Assembly (NCBI GenBank): GCA_016704445.1
Contig: JADJAE010000025.1
Location: 46,933-110,932 of the forward strand
Source: Deltaproteobacteria bacterium
GTDB lineage: Bacteria; Myxococcota_A; Polyangia; Polyangiales; Ga0077539
DNA length: 64,000 nucleotides
Reading direction: 5' to 3'
In this document: positions 44,984-54,253 of the stretch, one piece after another
Layout: every line of letters starts with the position of its first letter
Position numbering within the stretch: the stretch's first letter is position 1
Made by a program: the position numbers and the translations under genes
The notes under the pieces: generated by a model
Told to the model about the DNA's origin: nothing
The model's input: the letters and a program-made list of their open reading frames with translations, nothing else
Database searches by the model: none

Positions 44984-46537
44984 ATGCGCACGACCGTGCG
45001 AAGAATGACCACGCTTGCCATGACGGCTGCTTCCTTGCTGGGCGCCTGCGCGACCAGCGACGTCGGAAGTGTCGGTACCGACGCGGCGAACACAGGGGTC
45101 GTGGATGCCGTCGCGGCCGACGCGCCGTTGGTGGACGTGCCGTTGGTGGACGTGCCGTTGGTGGACGTGCCGTTGGTGGACGTGCCGTTGGTGGACGTGC
45201 CGTTGGTGGACGTGCCGTTGGTGGACGTGCCGTTGGTGGACGTGCCGTTGGTGGACATCGCCAACCAGGACGCTCCGGTGCTGGAGGTCGCCCCGGAGGA
45301 CGTGCCCGTGGTGGATGGCGGGCAGGTCGACGTCGCCACAGTCGAGGTCGCCCCGGAGGACGCGCCTGGGGACGACGTTGTCGCGGACGACGTACCCGCC
45401 GTCTTCGATGTCCCGGATGTGGGGATGGACGTCGCTTCGGCCCCGATTGATGGCGCGAGCCTCGACGCCTCGGAAGGCGAGGACGCGATCGCACCCGAGG
45501 AGTTCCCGGACGTCCCCGCGGCCGCCTGCCCCGGCCCGCAGCATCGGCTCTGCGACGGGGTTTGCCGCGACGTCTCCACCGACCTGGAGAATTGCGGCGC
45601 GTGCGGCAGCGTCTGCGCGGCCGGACGGCGGTGTGTTCGCGGGATGTGTGCTCCACCCGGACAGCGAAGCTGCGATCCGATCGTCGTCGGCTGCGGTCTG
45701 GTCCGGATCGAGGGCGGAGGGTTCTCGATGGGAGAGCCTCCGCCGGGCCACGAGGTGACACCCGTGCAGGACGTTCGGATGGGCTCCTTCGAACTCGACG
45801 CCTACGAGGTCACGCTGGCGCGCTTCAACGCGTTCTGGGCGGTACGGGACCGTGACCTCCCGGCGATCCGCAGCGCGCCGATCGAGTACCCCGGCGGCCG
45901 GATGATCTCGTGGACGGGAACGGGGGAGGTGCCGAGCCAGGAGGACCCCCGCTTCAACTGGTCCAGCGGTCCTGGACCGCGCGACGGTCACCCCATGAAC
46001 GGCGCGGACTGGTGGCTGGCGCAGGAGTTCTGCGTCTGGGATGGCGGCCGCCTCCCGACCGAGGCGGAGTGGGAGTTCGCTGCGCGCGGTCGAATCGCGA
46101 CGGGTCTCGCGACACCCCGCGTCTACCCGTGGGGCGACAGCGCGCCGCGGGGGAGCGCCCGGAGCACATGCGATCGCGCGCAGTGGAATTTCTGCGCGGG
46201 GGAGGACGGCGCCTACACCCGGAGGGTCGGACGATTCGCACCCACAGCCGGCCTCTACGACATGACCGGCAACGTCTGGGAGTGGACCGCCGACTGGTTC
46301 GCTCCCTACACGTCGCCGACGTGTTGGAACGGGGGTGCCCCCGCGAATCCGATGTGCACCGATCGCACGACGGACGAGCACCCCGTCCGCGGCGGAGGCT
46401 GGGACTGCGGCAGCATCGCGGTGCGCTCGACCACGCGCGTGGGTGTCACCTCGCAAGCCCGCTTCATGGACCTCGGGATTCGCTGCGCCAGGACGGCCCC
46501 TGATTCCAGAGATCCTGACCTGAGACCTTCCTCGTGA
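44984..46537 (+). CDS. lipoprotein with VDVPL repeats, Cys-rich module and FGE-sulfatase (SUMF1-like) domain, copy 2
   Basis: 517 residues, with the same order of parts as copy 1 at 1763-3343: lipobox LLGAC, nine VDVPL-type units, an acidic linker, the CGACGSVC module, and an FGE-like domain with GRLPTEAEWEFAARG, GLYDMTGNVWEWTADW and a final GIRCARTAP. Upstream bases are also alike (cccgacgtccgc before both starts), so the promoter was duplicated with the gene. The copies differ mainly in the repeat tract and near the C-termin end of the linker. They lie in opposite orientation 41 kb apart. Confidence 0.85.
   Translation: MRTTVRRMTTLAMTAASLLGACATSDVGSVGTDAANTGVVDAVAADAPLVDVPLVDVPLVDVPLVDVPLVDVPLVDVPLVDVPLVDVPLVDIANQDAPVLEVAPEDVPVVDGGQVDVATVEVAPEDAPGDDVVADDVPAVFDVPDVGMDVASAPIDGASLDASEGEDAIAPEEFPDVPAAACPGPQHRLCDGVCRDVSTDLENCGACGSVCAAGRRCVRGMCAPPGQRSCDPIVVGCGLVRIEGGGFSMGEPPPGHEVTPVQDVRMGSFELDAYEVTLARFNAFWAVRDRDLPAIRSAPIEYPGGRMISWTGTGEVPSQEDPRFNWSSGPGPRDGHPMNGADWWLAQEFCVWDGGRLPTEAEWEFAARGRIATGLATPRVYPWGDSAPRGSARSTCDRAQWNFCAGEDGAYTRRVGRFAPTAGLYDMTGNVWEWTADWFAPYTSPTCWNGGAPANPMCTDRTTDEHPVRGGGWDCGSIAVRSTTRVGVTSQARFMDLGIRCARTAPDSRDPDLRPSS
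45122..45255 (+). repeat. 15-bp minisatellite encoding VDVPL
   Basis: About nine nearly identical units gtggacgtgccgttg in frame with the copy 2 lipoprotein. It is homogeneous, unlike the mixed tract of copy 1. Confidence 0.85.
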
Positions 46538-46551
46538 TGCCATCAGGCGGG

Positions 46552-47130
46552 TCTCATGCCCCGTCGGCGACCCGGAATCGGAGCGCCATCTTGGTCTCGG
46601 GGAAGGAGGGCTCGAGCGTGTTGATGTGCTGCGCACAGCGCAGCCAGCGCGTGCGTGTAGCGAGGGGCGCTGGCCTGGGCGATCACCACATCGAGCGTCT
46701 GCCCACGGGGTTCAAGCCGCGCATCGAACTGCATGACATCGGCGATGAACGCGCGCCCGGCGTAGGTGCGGGCCGACCGCGGCGACGAGCATCGTCTCGA
46801 TGTGGAACGCGGTCATCTTCACCACGTCGCACAAGAGCTTTGGCGCGCGGGCGAGTTCCAGCACCGGGTCCGGTGCCCTCACCACGCCGACGGGTACCCG
46901 TTCGGACAGCACGCTCCAGCAGTTCGCGATGGCCTGCAATCGCGCGTCGATCGTCTCGATCTGCGCTTGGACCTTGGCGTCCTTGGGGGCCTTCAGCTTC
47001 AGCGTGGCGCGCTTGCGCTTGAGGTCTCGGCGCAGCTTCTTGAAGAAGCCCCGGTAGGGGCTGGGACCGTGCGCTCGGCGTCGGCCGCGATCGTGTTGTA
47101 GGTCCACAGCTTCAACGCTCGCGAGATTTG
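46552..47130 (-). pseudogene. C-terminal remnant of a transposase-like gene
   Basis: The minus strand reads FFKKLRRDLKRKRATLKLKA ... LARAPKLLCDVVKMTAFHIE, then MQFDARLEPRGQTLDVVIAQ and, after a frame shift, INTLEPSFPETKMALRFRVA. This is like the C-terminal part of a large transposase whose family I cannot name with certainty. It has several frame changes and no N-terminal part, and abuts terminal repeats of the ISL3-like element. Confidence 0.5.
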
Positions 47131-47165
47131 ACCCACCCCAACGCGAACCGCGAAGTCTCAGGCCC

Positions 47166-48895
47166 GACACTTCGCGGTTCGCGTTGGGGGTGGGTCAGGC
47201 CGCCTCCGCGAGCCCACTGAGGGGGCGCCGCTCATCCTTCGGGATGGCAACCTCCTCGATTCATCGGATCCCGTGCGCCTTCCACGAGGTGCGGTTCAGC
47301 CCGCCGACCGCGCCCTGCCCTTGCTGCCAGCAGGAGGCCCATCGCACCTGGGAGGCGACGAGGATCGCCATCGACGCGGCCCTCGACGAGGTCGCCCTGC
47401 TGCGCGTGCGGGTTGGTGTCTATCGCTGTCGCGCGTGCCGCCATCACTTCCGGGCACAGCCCCCCCCTTCCTGCGGCCCGGCGCCAGCTACACCAACCGC
47501 GTCGTCACGGCCGCCGTCCACGCCGGTCTTCTCCGACGGCATGGCGGCTTCCCGTGTACCCGTTCGACTGGCGCGAGACCTCCGTGTGCGTCCGAGCGCT
47601 ACCGTGATCCGCGACTGGTGCCGCGCCTTTGCTGTCGACCAGAGGCTCGACGACGACTACACCGCCTGGATCGTCCAGTCCTTCTCAGGCGTGCTCTGCG
47701 TCGATGAGGTCTACCAGGGTGACCTCACGCTACTGCTCGCCGTCGATCCCGGCGCGCTCGATGGGGATCGCCTCGTCGGCTACGAGCTCGTTCAGGGCTC
47801 CGTCCAGCAGCCCGCTGTGGAGGCATTCCTCGGGCGGTTGCGCGAGGCCGGGATCATGCCCGCGGAGGTCGTCACCGACGGCTCGGCGCTGTACCCCGAG
47901 GTCGTTGCCAGGATCTGGCCGTAGGCCGTGCATCAGCTCTGCCTGTTCCACGATACCCGACGCCTTCTGCGCGCCGCGGTCACCATCATCCCCGAGGTGA
48001 GGGCGGCACTCCCGACGCCACCGCGTCGGCCGAGCCGAGCGGGTGCCCTCCTGCGTCGTGTCGATCCGCGGGCGCCGAGCCCGGACGATCGCGATGCGAG
48101 GATCGCGCTGGTGCGCCACCTTCAATCCGAAGGCGCGGGGATTCGGGAGATCACCCGACGCACGGGTCATAGCCGGAACACTATCCGCTCTTGGCTACGT
48201 GGGAAGGTCGTGTCCACGGAGGAGCGGGTGGCACCCCCGGAGACGACGACGCGCCGAGCGACGATGCCCGAGCCGCCGCCCCCGAGCGGGTGGACGAGTT
48301 GGGACCAGGTGCGGCTCTTCCGTCAGCGGCTCAAGTCCCATCGGTGGTCCGTGGTGGCGTACCTGCAACATCTCTCCGAGACGGATCGCGCGGTCGTCGC
48401 CGAGCTCCTCGATGCGCCCACTGGAGCGCCGCTTCGGATCGTCCACCGGTGGACCCAGGACTGGTACGCGATCTGGCACGACGACGACGGGCAGCGCCGA
48501 TCCGTCGCAGATGCTCGCGAACTCTTCCTGCGGTGGCGGGAGGACGCCGAGGCCGGGACGCTCGCGGAGCTGCGACAGGTGCAGTCCCGAATGACCGACG
48601 AGCGGTTCGCCTCGCTGAGCTACTTCCTCCGCAACCCTCGCTGGGAGGCGACGAGCAACGGCGCCGAACGAGCAGGCCGGAGCTTCCGTCACCGTCAGGG
48701 CCCCCACGTCAACCTGCGCTCGACCGCAGCCATCCACGCGCTGATGGATATCGCCGCCAGTGAACGTCGGCGTGAGATGTCCCCCGCCGAGGAAGTCGCC
48801 GTCGGTCGAAGTCGGCGAGGCTGACGCCATGAACCCGCCTCGGAGATCCTCGCGGAGGCGGCCTGACCCACCCCCAACGCGAACCGCGAAGTGTC
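47166..48895 (+). mobile_element. ISL3-like insertion sequence with long terminal inverted repeats
   Basis: Both ends carry the same ~46-bp sequence in inverted orientation, beginning GACACTTCGCGGTTCGCG at 47166 and mirrored up to 48895. A further half copy of the end, in opposite direction, lies immediately outside at 47129-47157, so two ends meet head to head. No target duplication was found. Confidence 0.75.
47244..48824 (+). pseudogene. ISL3-like transposase, broken
   Basis: The N-terminal zinc ribbon CPCCQQEAHR ... YRCRACRHHFRAQPP is intact, then the frame shifts at a run of seven C near 47460 and returns near 47540. The DDE part has LCVDEVYQGDLTLLLAVDPG and EVVTDGSALYPEVVARIWP, then an in-frame TAG at 47922-47924. 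Beyond it are HQLCLFHDTRRLLRAA, an inserted HTH (GIREITRRTGHSRNTIRSWL) and NGAERAGRSFRHRQGPHVNL. Two frameshifts and one nonsense codon: inactive unless the sequence is wrong. Confidence 0.7.
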
Positions 48896-48997
48896 CCGCG
48901 TGCGGGGTCAAGGAACGGGCGCCGCTAAAGTCGAAGGTAAGCGCTGCACGAGCCCGCGTTCTTCCACTGCGCTTTCGCCCGATGCACGGTGGTCGGC

Positions 48998-49339
48998 ATG
49001 GCGACTGTCTCTTCCAGGAAGACCGTGGGTGCCGTTCCCTCGACGGAGCAGCGATGGCGAGAGCGCGTGGGCGCGTGGCGTGCGAGCGGCCTGACGGCGG
49101 CGGCGTTCGCGTCGGGCGAGGCGTTCTCCGCGAGCACGTTGCGCTGGTGGTCGAGCCGCCTGGGACGCGCACCGTCCGTCACCTTCCTGGAGCTGCTGCC
49201 GCGCCCGTCCGCGTCGGCGCCCGAGGCACCACGTGATCTGGTGATCGAGGTCGGCGCCGCGCGCGTGCGGGTCGCGCCGGGCTTCGACCCGGCTCTCCTC
49301 GCCGACGTGGTGCGCGCCCTCGCGGAGGGGGCGCGATGA
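48998..49339 (+). CDS. tnpA: IS66 TnpA-like accessory protein
   Basis: 113 residues. WRERVGAWRASGLTAAAFAS and EAFSASTLRWWSSRLGR form the HTH of IS66 TnpA, and DLVIEVGAARVRVAPGFDP is the usual C-terminal strand motif. It is needed for IS66 transposition, with an unclear DNA-binding role. The TGA overlaps the tnpB ATG (ATGA). Confidence 0.9.
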   Translation: MATVSSRKTVGAVPSTEQRWRERVGAWRASGLTAAAFASGEAFSASTLRWWSSRLGRAPSVTFLELLPRPSASAPEAPRDLVIEVGAARVRVAPGFDPALLADVVRALAEGAR

Positions 49340-49692
49340 TCCCCGTCGGCGTCCAGGTCTTCGTCGCGCTCGAGCCCGTCGATCTGCGCTCGGGCTTCGA
49401 GCGCCTCTCGGGCCTCGCCCTGCAGCACACCGGCTACGACGCCCGCTGTGGCGCACTCTTCGTCTTCATTGGACGGCGGGGCACCGCCGCAAAGGTGCTG
49501 TTCTTCGACGGCACCGGACTATGCTTGTTCCACAAACGCCTCGACCACAGTGTCTTCCGCCTGCCTCCGGCGCCCGCGCCCGGCGCGGCGCATCTCGAGA
49601 TCGACGAGGCGACCTTCGAGGCGCTCCTTGATGGGCTCGCCATCGCGCCGCAGGAGACCGCGCGACGACCACCGCGACGACGACTTCAATGA
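49336..49692 (+). CDS. tnpB: IS66 TnpB accessory protein (not the RNA-guided TnpB)
   Basis: 118 residues. VQVFVALEPVDLRSGFERLS, LFVFIGRRGTAAKVLFFDGT and GLCLFHKRLDHSVFRLPP are the typical IS66 Orf2 blocks. Coupled to tnpA. It assists transposition; the biochemistry is unknown. Confidence 0.95.
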   Translation: MIPVGVQVFVALEPVDLRSGFERLSGLALQHTGYDARCGALFVFIGRRGTAAKVLFFDGTGLCLFHKRLDHSVFRLPPAPAPGAAHLEIDEATFEALLDGLAIAPQETARRPPRRRLQ

Positions 49693-49753
49693 AACTTACA
49701 TGACCATGTAAGTTTCACTCGACAACGAAAGACGCCGTGTCTATGGGTCACGC

Positions 49754-51505
49754 GTGCCCGATCGGACCACGCCCTCGACCCCGCGCACCGACGCGGCGCG
49801 CCTCGCCGAGCTCGAGCGAGAGAAGGCCGCGCTGACCGAGCGCCTCCACGACACCGAGGCTTCGCTCGAGCGACTCCGCCGCGCGTACACGCACGCGCTC
49901 GAGCAGCTCCAGCTGATGCGCCGACGCATCTACGTGGCCTCCGCCGAGCGCGCCGAGGTGGATGCCGCGCAGCTCGCGTTCGACGCGATGTTCGACCAGG
50001 TACAGTCGCTGTCCAAGGCGCTCGACGCGGCCGCGCTGGCCGCGGGCGACGACGATGGGGACGACGAGGGGGCGAAGACGAAGCGCAAGCGCAAGACCCC
50101 GCCGACGGGCCGCCGCGACCTCGCGGAGACCGACCTGCCCGTGGTGCGCGTCGAGCTGACGGACCCGGAGCTGGAGGGCAAGGCCGAGCGCATCGGCTTC
50201 GAGGAGAGCTCGCGGCTCGGCTACGAGCGCGGCGGCGCGCGGCGCATCGTCGTCGCGCGCGCCGTCTACAAGGTCACCGAGACGACGGTCGAGCCCGCCG
50301 CGGACCCGTCGCAGCCGTGCGAGACGCCGCCCCGCATCGTCACCACGCCGCTGCCGCGGGAGCTGTTCCGGCGGGCCCTGCTGGCGCCCTCGATGATCGC
50401 GCACGTGCTGGTGAGCAAGTACCTGCTGGGCGTGCCCTTCTATCGCCTCGAGCAGAGCTTCGCGCTCCAGGGCTTCACGCTCGATCGCGGCACCATGAGC
50501 CGCTACGCCGAGGACGTCGGTGCGACCCTCGGCGCCATCGTCGAGGCCGCACGCGACGAGGCCATGCGCACCGCCTTCTGTCTCTCGACCGACGCGACCG
50601 GCGTGCGCATCCAGCCCGGTCCGCTTCATGAGCGGAAGAGAGGTCCCTGTCACAAGGGACACTTCTTCGTGGTGCTCGCCGACCGCGACCACGTCTTCTT
50701 CGAGTATCAGGAACGGCACACCTCCGTCGCGGTCTGCTCGATGTTCAAGGGCTACAGCGGCTACCTCCAGGCCGACGCCCACGCCGTCTACGACGCCCTC
50801 TTCGCCGGGAGACCACCCGCGGGCAGACCGCCCGACCCGGACCAGGGACCACCGCCCAAGGAGGTCGGTTGTTGGAGCCATTGCCGCCGCGGGTTCTGGG
50901 AGGCCGCCGTCTGCAAGCAGGCGATTGGCGTCGAGGGCCTGCGCCGCATCGACGCGATCTTCGCCGCCGACCGCGCCCTCGCCGACCTGCCGCCAGCGAC
51001 TCGCAAGCGCCGTCGGGAAGAGCGCGTGCGGCCGCTCGTAGACGCCTTCTTCGCCTGGGTCGAGGCCCAGGCCGTCGTGCCGCGCCCGCGGGGCTACGCC
51101 AGCGCCGCACTTGGCTACGCACGCAACCAGGTCGGCCCGTTGCGACGCTTCCTGGAGGACGGCCGACTGCGCCTGGAGAACAACGGGTCGGAGAGGGCGC
51201 TGCGTCCCGTCGCTGCCGCGCGCAAGTCGTGGCTCTTCTTCGGCAGCGACGACCACGCCTCGGCCGCGGCGAACCTCTTCTCGCTGGTGGCCTCCTGCAA
51301 GCTCCACCGGCTCGACCCCGAGAGCTACCTCGCCGACGTCATTCGCGTCATGCCGTACTGGCCTCGCGAGCGATACCTCGAGCTCGCGCCCCGGTACTGG
51401 GCCGACACCCGCGGACGACTCGACGCCAGCGAGCTCGCGCGGCCCATCGGGCACGTGAGCGTCCCCCCGCCGCGCGCGACGGAAGAACAGACCACGACGG
51501 AGTGA
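49754..51505 (+). CDS. tnpC: IS66 transposase TnpC
   Basis: 583 residues, intact. An N-terminal leucine-zipper-like coiled coil (RLAELEREKAALTERLHDTE) is followed by a central domain LAPSMIAHVLVSKYLLGVPF. DDE elements lie in LSTDATGVRIQPGP, LQADAHAVYDALF and RLRLENNGSERALRPVAAAR, with the conserved CWSHCRRGFWEA box between. The length and order are normal for IS66 transposases. Confidence 0.95.
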   Translation: MPDRTTPSTPRTDAARLAELEREKAALTERLHDTEASLERLRRAYTHALEQLQLMRRRIYVASAERAEVDAAQLAFDAMFDQVQSLSKALDAAALAAGDDDGDDEGAKTKRKRKTPPTGRRDLAETDLPVVRVELTDPELEGKAERIGFEESSRLGYERGGARRIVVARAVYKVTETTVEPAADPSQPCETPPRIVTTPLPRELFRRALLAPSMIAHVLVSKYLLGVPFYRLEQSFALQGFTLDRGTMSRYAEDVGATLGAIVEAARDEAMRTAFCLSTDATGVRIQPGPLHERKRGPCHKGHFFVVLADRDHVFFEYQERHTSVAVCSMFKGYSGYLQADAHAVYDALFAGRPPAGRPPDPDQGPPPKEVGCWSHCRRGFWEAAVCKQAIGVEGLRRIDAIFAADRALADLPPATRKRRREERVRPLVDAFFAWVEAQAVVPRPRGYASAALGYARNQVGPLRRFLEDGRLRLENNGSERALRPVAAARKSWLFFGSDDHASAAANLFSLVASCKLHRLDPESYLADVIRVMPYWPRERYLELAPRYWADTRGRLDASELARPIGHVSVPPPRATEEQTTTE

Positions 51506-51606
51506 CGGCTGGGGGTCCATGCGTCCGTGCATCGTGGCGACTCGGAGTCGCCCCGTCGAGAACGCGGGCTCGTGCAGCGGTTACAGTCGAAGGCGCCGAG
51601 CACCTC

Positions 51607-51942
51607 GTGAACGCCATCGCGCAGCAGTTCGCGACGCCCCGCTCGGACAGCGAGCGGGCGAAGCTGGCGTCGGCGCTCTTCGACCGCAGCGCGCTGCGGG
51701 GGTTCGCCGGGAGGCTCGACGACTCCATCGCCGACCTCGCCCGCGCGCTGGAACTCCGCCCCGAGGCCACGGCGTGGGGCGACCTGCTGCGGGTCATGCG
51801 CGGCCTCGCGGCGGAGGTCGATCAGTCCCGCTTTCGCGGCGAGACGCCCACCTCGGTCCCGAGCTCGCCCGAGGAAGAGCCACCCGCACGATCGACGCCA
51901 CGACCAACAGCGCCTCGGCGTGCGCGACCGCGGCCCCGCTGA
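51607..51942 (+). CDS. hypothetical protein or gene fragment next to IS66
   Basis: From GTG 51607 it reads MNAIAQQFATPRSDSERAKL then LASALFDRSALRGFAGRLDD and SIADLARALELRPEATAWGD, a helical pattern, and ends in a Pro/Arg-rich tail. No family was recognised. It lies immediately to the right of the IS66 target duplication, so its true N-terminus may have been lost. Bases 51943-52187 contain nothing recognisable. Confidence 0.4.
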   Translation: MNAIAQQFATPRSDSERAKLASALFDRSALRGFAGRLDDSIADLARALELRPEATAWGDLLRVMRGLAAEVDQSRFRGETPTSVPSSPEEEPPARSTPRPTAPRRARPRPR

Positions 51943-52187
51943 CCCGGTTCTGCCATCCCTCACGACTGGCCCGGCAATATGGCGTCGGGCACGGCAGAGG
52001 AAGTGTTTGCTGAGGCTCGGCATCTACGCGGCCGCTCGTCGGCGGCGTAGGTCTGCGAGCCGTTCGTGTCGGAGCAGTCCACCAGACTCCCGGCTCGCCG
52101 GTCAGCGCAGGGCTCAGCCTCCATCAGGTCCGTGTCGAGCAACCTCCAGCCGACCGAAGCCGGCGTGGCACCTCGCGGAGAGGACAG

Positions 52188-52859
52188 TTACGAGCGCGTG
52201 CCCTGCGGGACCATGCATGGCAAGCCGTCCTGCAGCTTCCCCGGCACGTACCCCGGCCAGGTGCCGGTCGCCGAGTACACCAGGATGACCTGACCGGGGA
52301 GCAGCCAGAGGCGGTGGTAGCTCTCAGGAATTGCTTGCCGCCGGTCGAAGTGCTCCCAGGTGTGGTTCTTTCGTAGACGCCAGAGCATGCCCGCCGGGGC
52401 GGCGCCGGGCGGGCGCAGGGGCGGGTAGGTGGTCGCGGCCGGGGCGGTGGCCGTGCGTGCAGGCGTAGAGCGGCCTGAGGACGCCGCCGGGGGCGGGGCC
52501 TTCGGTTGCCACGCCGGGCTCGCCGGAGGGACGGTCCGCTGCGGACGTCGGGCCCGTCCCTCAGTGAAGTAGGGGGCCTCCCCGGTCCGCGGGTCCGGGA
52601 CGTTCACGTAGCGGACGCGAACGATGGCGCGGCGCGCGTCGCGGTACTCCATGCGGTAGCGCCCTGGGGCGGGCGGACGGCGGGTCCAGATGTGCTCCCA
52701 GCCGTCGTACTGGACGTTGTCGGCGAGGGTCCGGTGCTCGCCCCGTCCCTTCTTCGGCAGCACCCGCCAGAACCACACCTCGGCGGGAGGGCCGGGCGGG
52801 GGACGTTTGCGCCGAGGTGGCGGGGAAGTGGCAGCCACCGAAGTGCTAGCGGACGTCAT
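52188..52859 (-). CDS. hypothetical protein with two similar aromatic-rich modules
   Basis: 223 residues. The N-terminal half has VWFWRVLPKKGRGEHRTLAD and YDGWEHIWTRRPPAPGRYRM; the C-terminal half has MLWRLRKNHTWEHFDRRQAI and LWLLPGQVILVYSATGTWPG, a shorter echo. They are separated by a Pro/Ala linker. No signal peptide or known domain is seen. Coding character is supported by consistent third-position G/C. Confidence 0.5.
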   Translation of the reverse strand: MTSASTSVAATSPPPRRKRPPPGPPAEVWFWRVLPKKGRGEHRTLADNVQYDGWEHIWTRRPPAPGRYRMEYRDARRAIVRVRYVNVPDPRTGEAPYFTEGRARRPQRTVPPASPAWQPKAPPPAASSGRSTPARTATAPAATTYPPLRPPGAAPAGMLWRLRKNHTWEHFDRRQAIPESYHRLWLLPGQVILVYSATGTWPGYVPGKLQDGLPCMVPQGTRS

Positions 52860-52901
52860 CTGGATGGCCCTTTTAGTCGCTAGGTAGGAGCTACCAAGAG
52901 C

Positions 52902-53015
52902 TCAACGGAGGCTAGCATGGAGCTTGGGTTGGAACACGGTTAGGAAGAAGTCCACGAAGATGGCGAGGAAGAAGCCTAGGAAGATGGCTTGGAAGGCCTC
53001 CAGGAGACCGGCAAC
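52902..53015 (-). pseudogene. 3' part of a gene split by IS630; hydrophobic tail
   Basis: It reads LVAGLLEAFQAIFLGFFLAI then FVDFFLTVFQPKLHASLR and stop, a single membrane-like stretch encoded by a 24-bp semi-repeat (ccatcttcctaggcttcttc followed by a related ccatcttcgtggacttcttc). It joins 54562-54879 in frame when the IS630 and one TA are removed (432 nt, 144 codons). Confidence 0.6.
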
Positions 53016-53045
53016 TAGTACCCCGTTGCAGGGGATGTGACGGGT

Positions 53046-54209
53046 TCAGGCCGCCCTCGGTTGCGTGACCTGCTGCGGAGTCGTCCCCAATCGAGCGGTC
53101 TCCAACTGTCGATAGACCCTCCCGAGCTTCTGCCGAGCTCGCTCGACGGTGAACATCCATTCGATTCGGGCGCCGGACTCATTGCGCTTCTTCTCCCATG
53201 CCGCGATCTCGCGGCGGACCACGGCGACGTCGGGGATCCGTCGATCGAGGCACTGCTTCTTCAAGACGCCGATCTCGATCTCCACCATGTTCAACCAGCT
53301 CGCGTGTTTGGGCACGTAGTGGAACTCGACACGTCGCAGGATGCGCCGCGCCTCCGCCGGATCGAAGGTGTCGTAGAGCGCCGCGGCGGTGTGCGTCGAG
53401 AGGTTGTCGAGCACGATGCGCACGCACTCGGCCTCCGCGTAGTGCAGGTCCACCAGCTCCCGCACGAAGGCTGCGAAGTCCTCGTTCGTGCGCCGCTCGG
53501 TGACCTTCACGAGGCGCCACGGCCGGTTCACGTCCACGCACACGAACAGGTTCGCCGTCCCGTGCCGCACGTACTCGTAGTCGCAACGCCGCGGCTTGCC
53601 GGGCTCCGGGGGCAGCGGCACCCGCGACTCGCCGATCAACTGGATCGGCGTCTCATCGGGCGACACCACGGGACGCTTGGGATCGGCGGGCGCTGCGTAG
53701 AGGTCGAGCACGTCCTCCATCCGCGCGCTGTATTCGCTGTTGATCTTCGGGATGCACCACATCTTCTCCCGCCACGGCTTGAGCTTGTTCTCCGCGAGCC
53801 GACGGCCGACCGTCGCGCCGCTCAGCGAGGCGTGCGCGGTCAACCGCACCATCTCGCCTGCGAGCAGTTCCAGCGTCCAGCACGCCCGGCCTTCGGGCGG
53901 CGCGGCGCACGCGGTCGCGATCAACAACGCCGCCTCCTTGCCCGAGAGCTTTCGTACACCGCCGGGACGCGGGGCGTCGTGCAGCGCGGCCGCCAGTCCC
54001 TCTTCCACGAAGCACCGCTTGGTCCGGTAGACCGTGGCCGCGCTGGTGCTCACCGCGCGGGCGACCTCGACGTCACTCGCGCCGGCGTCGGCCGCGAGCA
54101 GGAGCTGCGCGCGCTTGACCTCGCGCACCTTCGGTCGGCCTCGTGCCACCAGGGCATGGAGCTGCGTGCGTTCCTCGTCGCTCAGCGTGACCCGATACCG
54201 TACGTTCAT
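53046..54209 (-). CDS. IS630-family transposase
   Basis: 387 residues, intact. There is a paired HTH at the N-terminus (ASDVEVARAVSTSAATVYRT; LSGATVGRRLAENKLKPWRE). The catalytic DDE is in VVSPDETPIQLIGE, CVRIVLDNLSTHT and NMVEIEIGVLKKQCLDRR, preceded by HYVPKHASW. It should be active; TA is the expected target and is seen duplicated. Confidence 0.95.
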   Translation of the reverse strand: MNVRYRVTLSDEERTQLHALVARGRPKVREVKRAQLLLAADAGASDVEVARAVSTSAATVYRTKRCFVEEGLAAALHDAPRPGGVRKLSGKEAALLIATACAAPPEGRACWTLELLAGEMVRLTAHASLSGATVGRRLAENKLKPWREKMWCIPKINSEYSARMEDVLDLYAAPADPKRPVVSPDETPIQLIGESRVPLPPEPGKPRRCDYEYVRHGTANLFVCVDVNRPWRLVKVTERRTNEDFAAFVRELVDLHYAEAECVRIVLDNLSTHTAAALYDTFDPAEARRILRRVEFHYVPKHASWLNMVEIEIGVLKKQCLDRRIPDVAVVRREIAAWEKKRNESGARIEWMFTVERARQKLGRVYRQLETARLGTTPQQVTQPRAA

Positions 54210-54253
54210 CGGCGGTGATCCTCCGCGCCGAGCGGAGCTCTCGCTGGAGGACG

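Larger units (their letters stand above)
48937..51584 (+). mobile_element. IS66-family element 2, complete, with 8-bp target duplication
   Basis: The ends GTAAGCGCTGCACGAGCCCG (48937) and the mirror of GTAACCGCTGCACGAGCCCG (ending 51584) bound 2648 bp. The 8-bp repeat AGTCGAAG flanks it (48929-48936 and 51585-51592). It carries intact tnpA, tnpB and tnpC in the standard order. It entered right next to a solo IS21-like end (48912-48930). Confidence 0.95.

Noticed and set aside
44777..46636. 619-codon minus-strand ORF
   Set aside because: Antisense shadow of the copy 2 FGE-like lipoprotein; its repeats only mirror the VDVPL tract.
49748..51532. 594-codon minus-strand ORF
   Set aside because: Antisense to intact IS66 tnpC; no recognisable motif.
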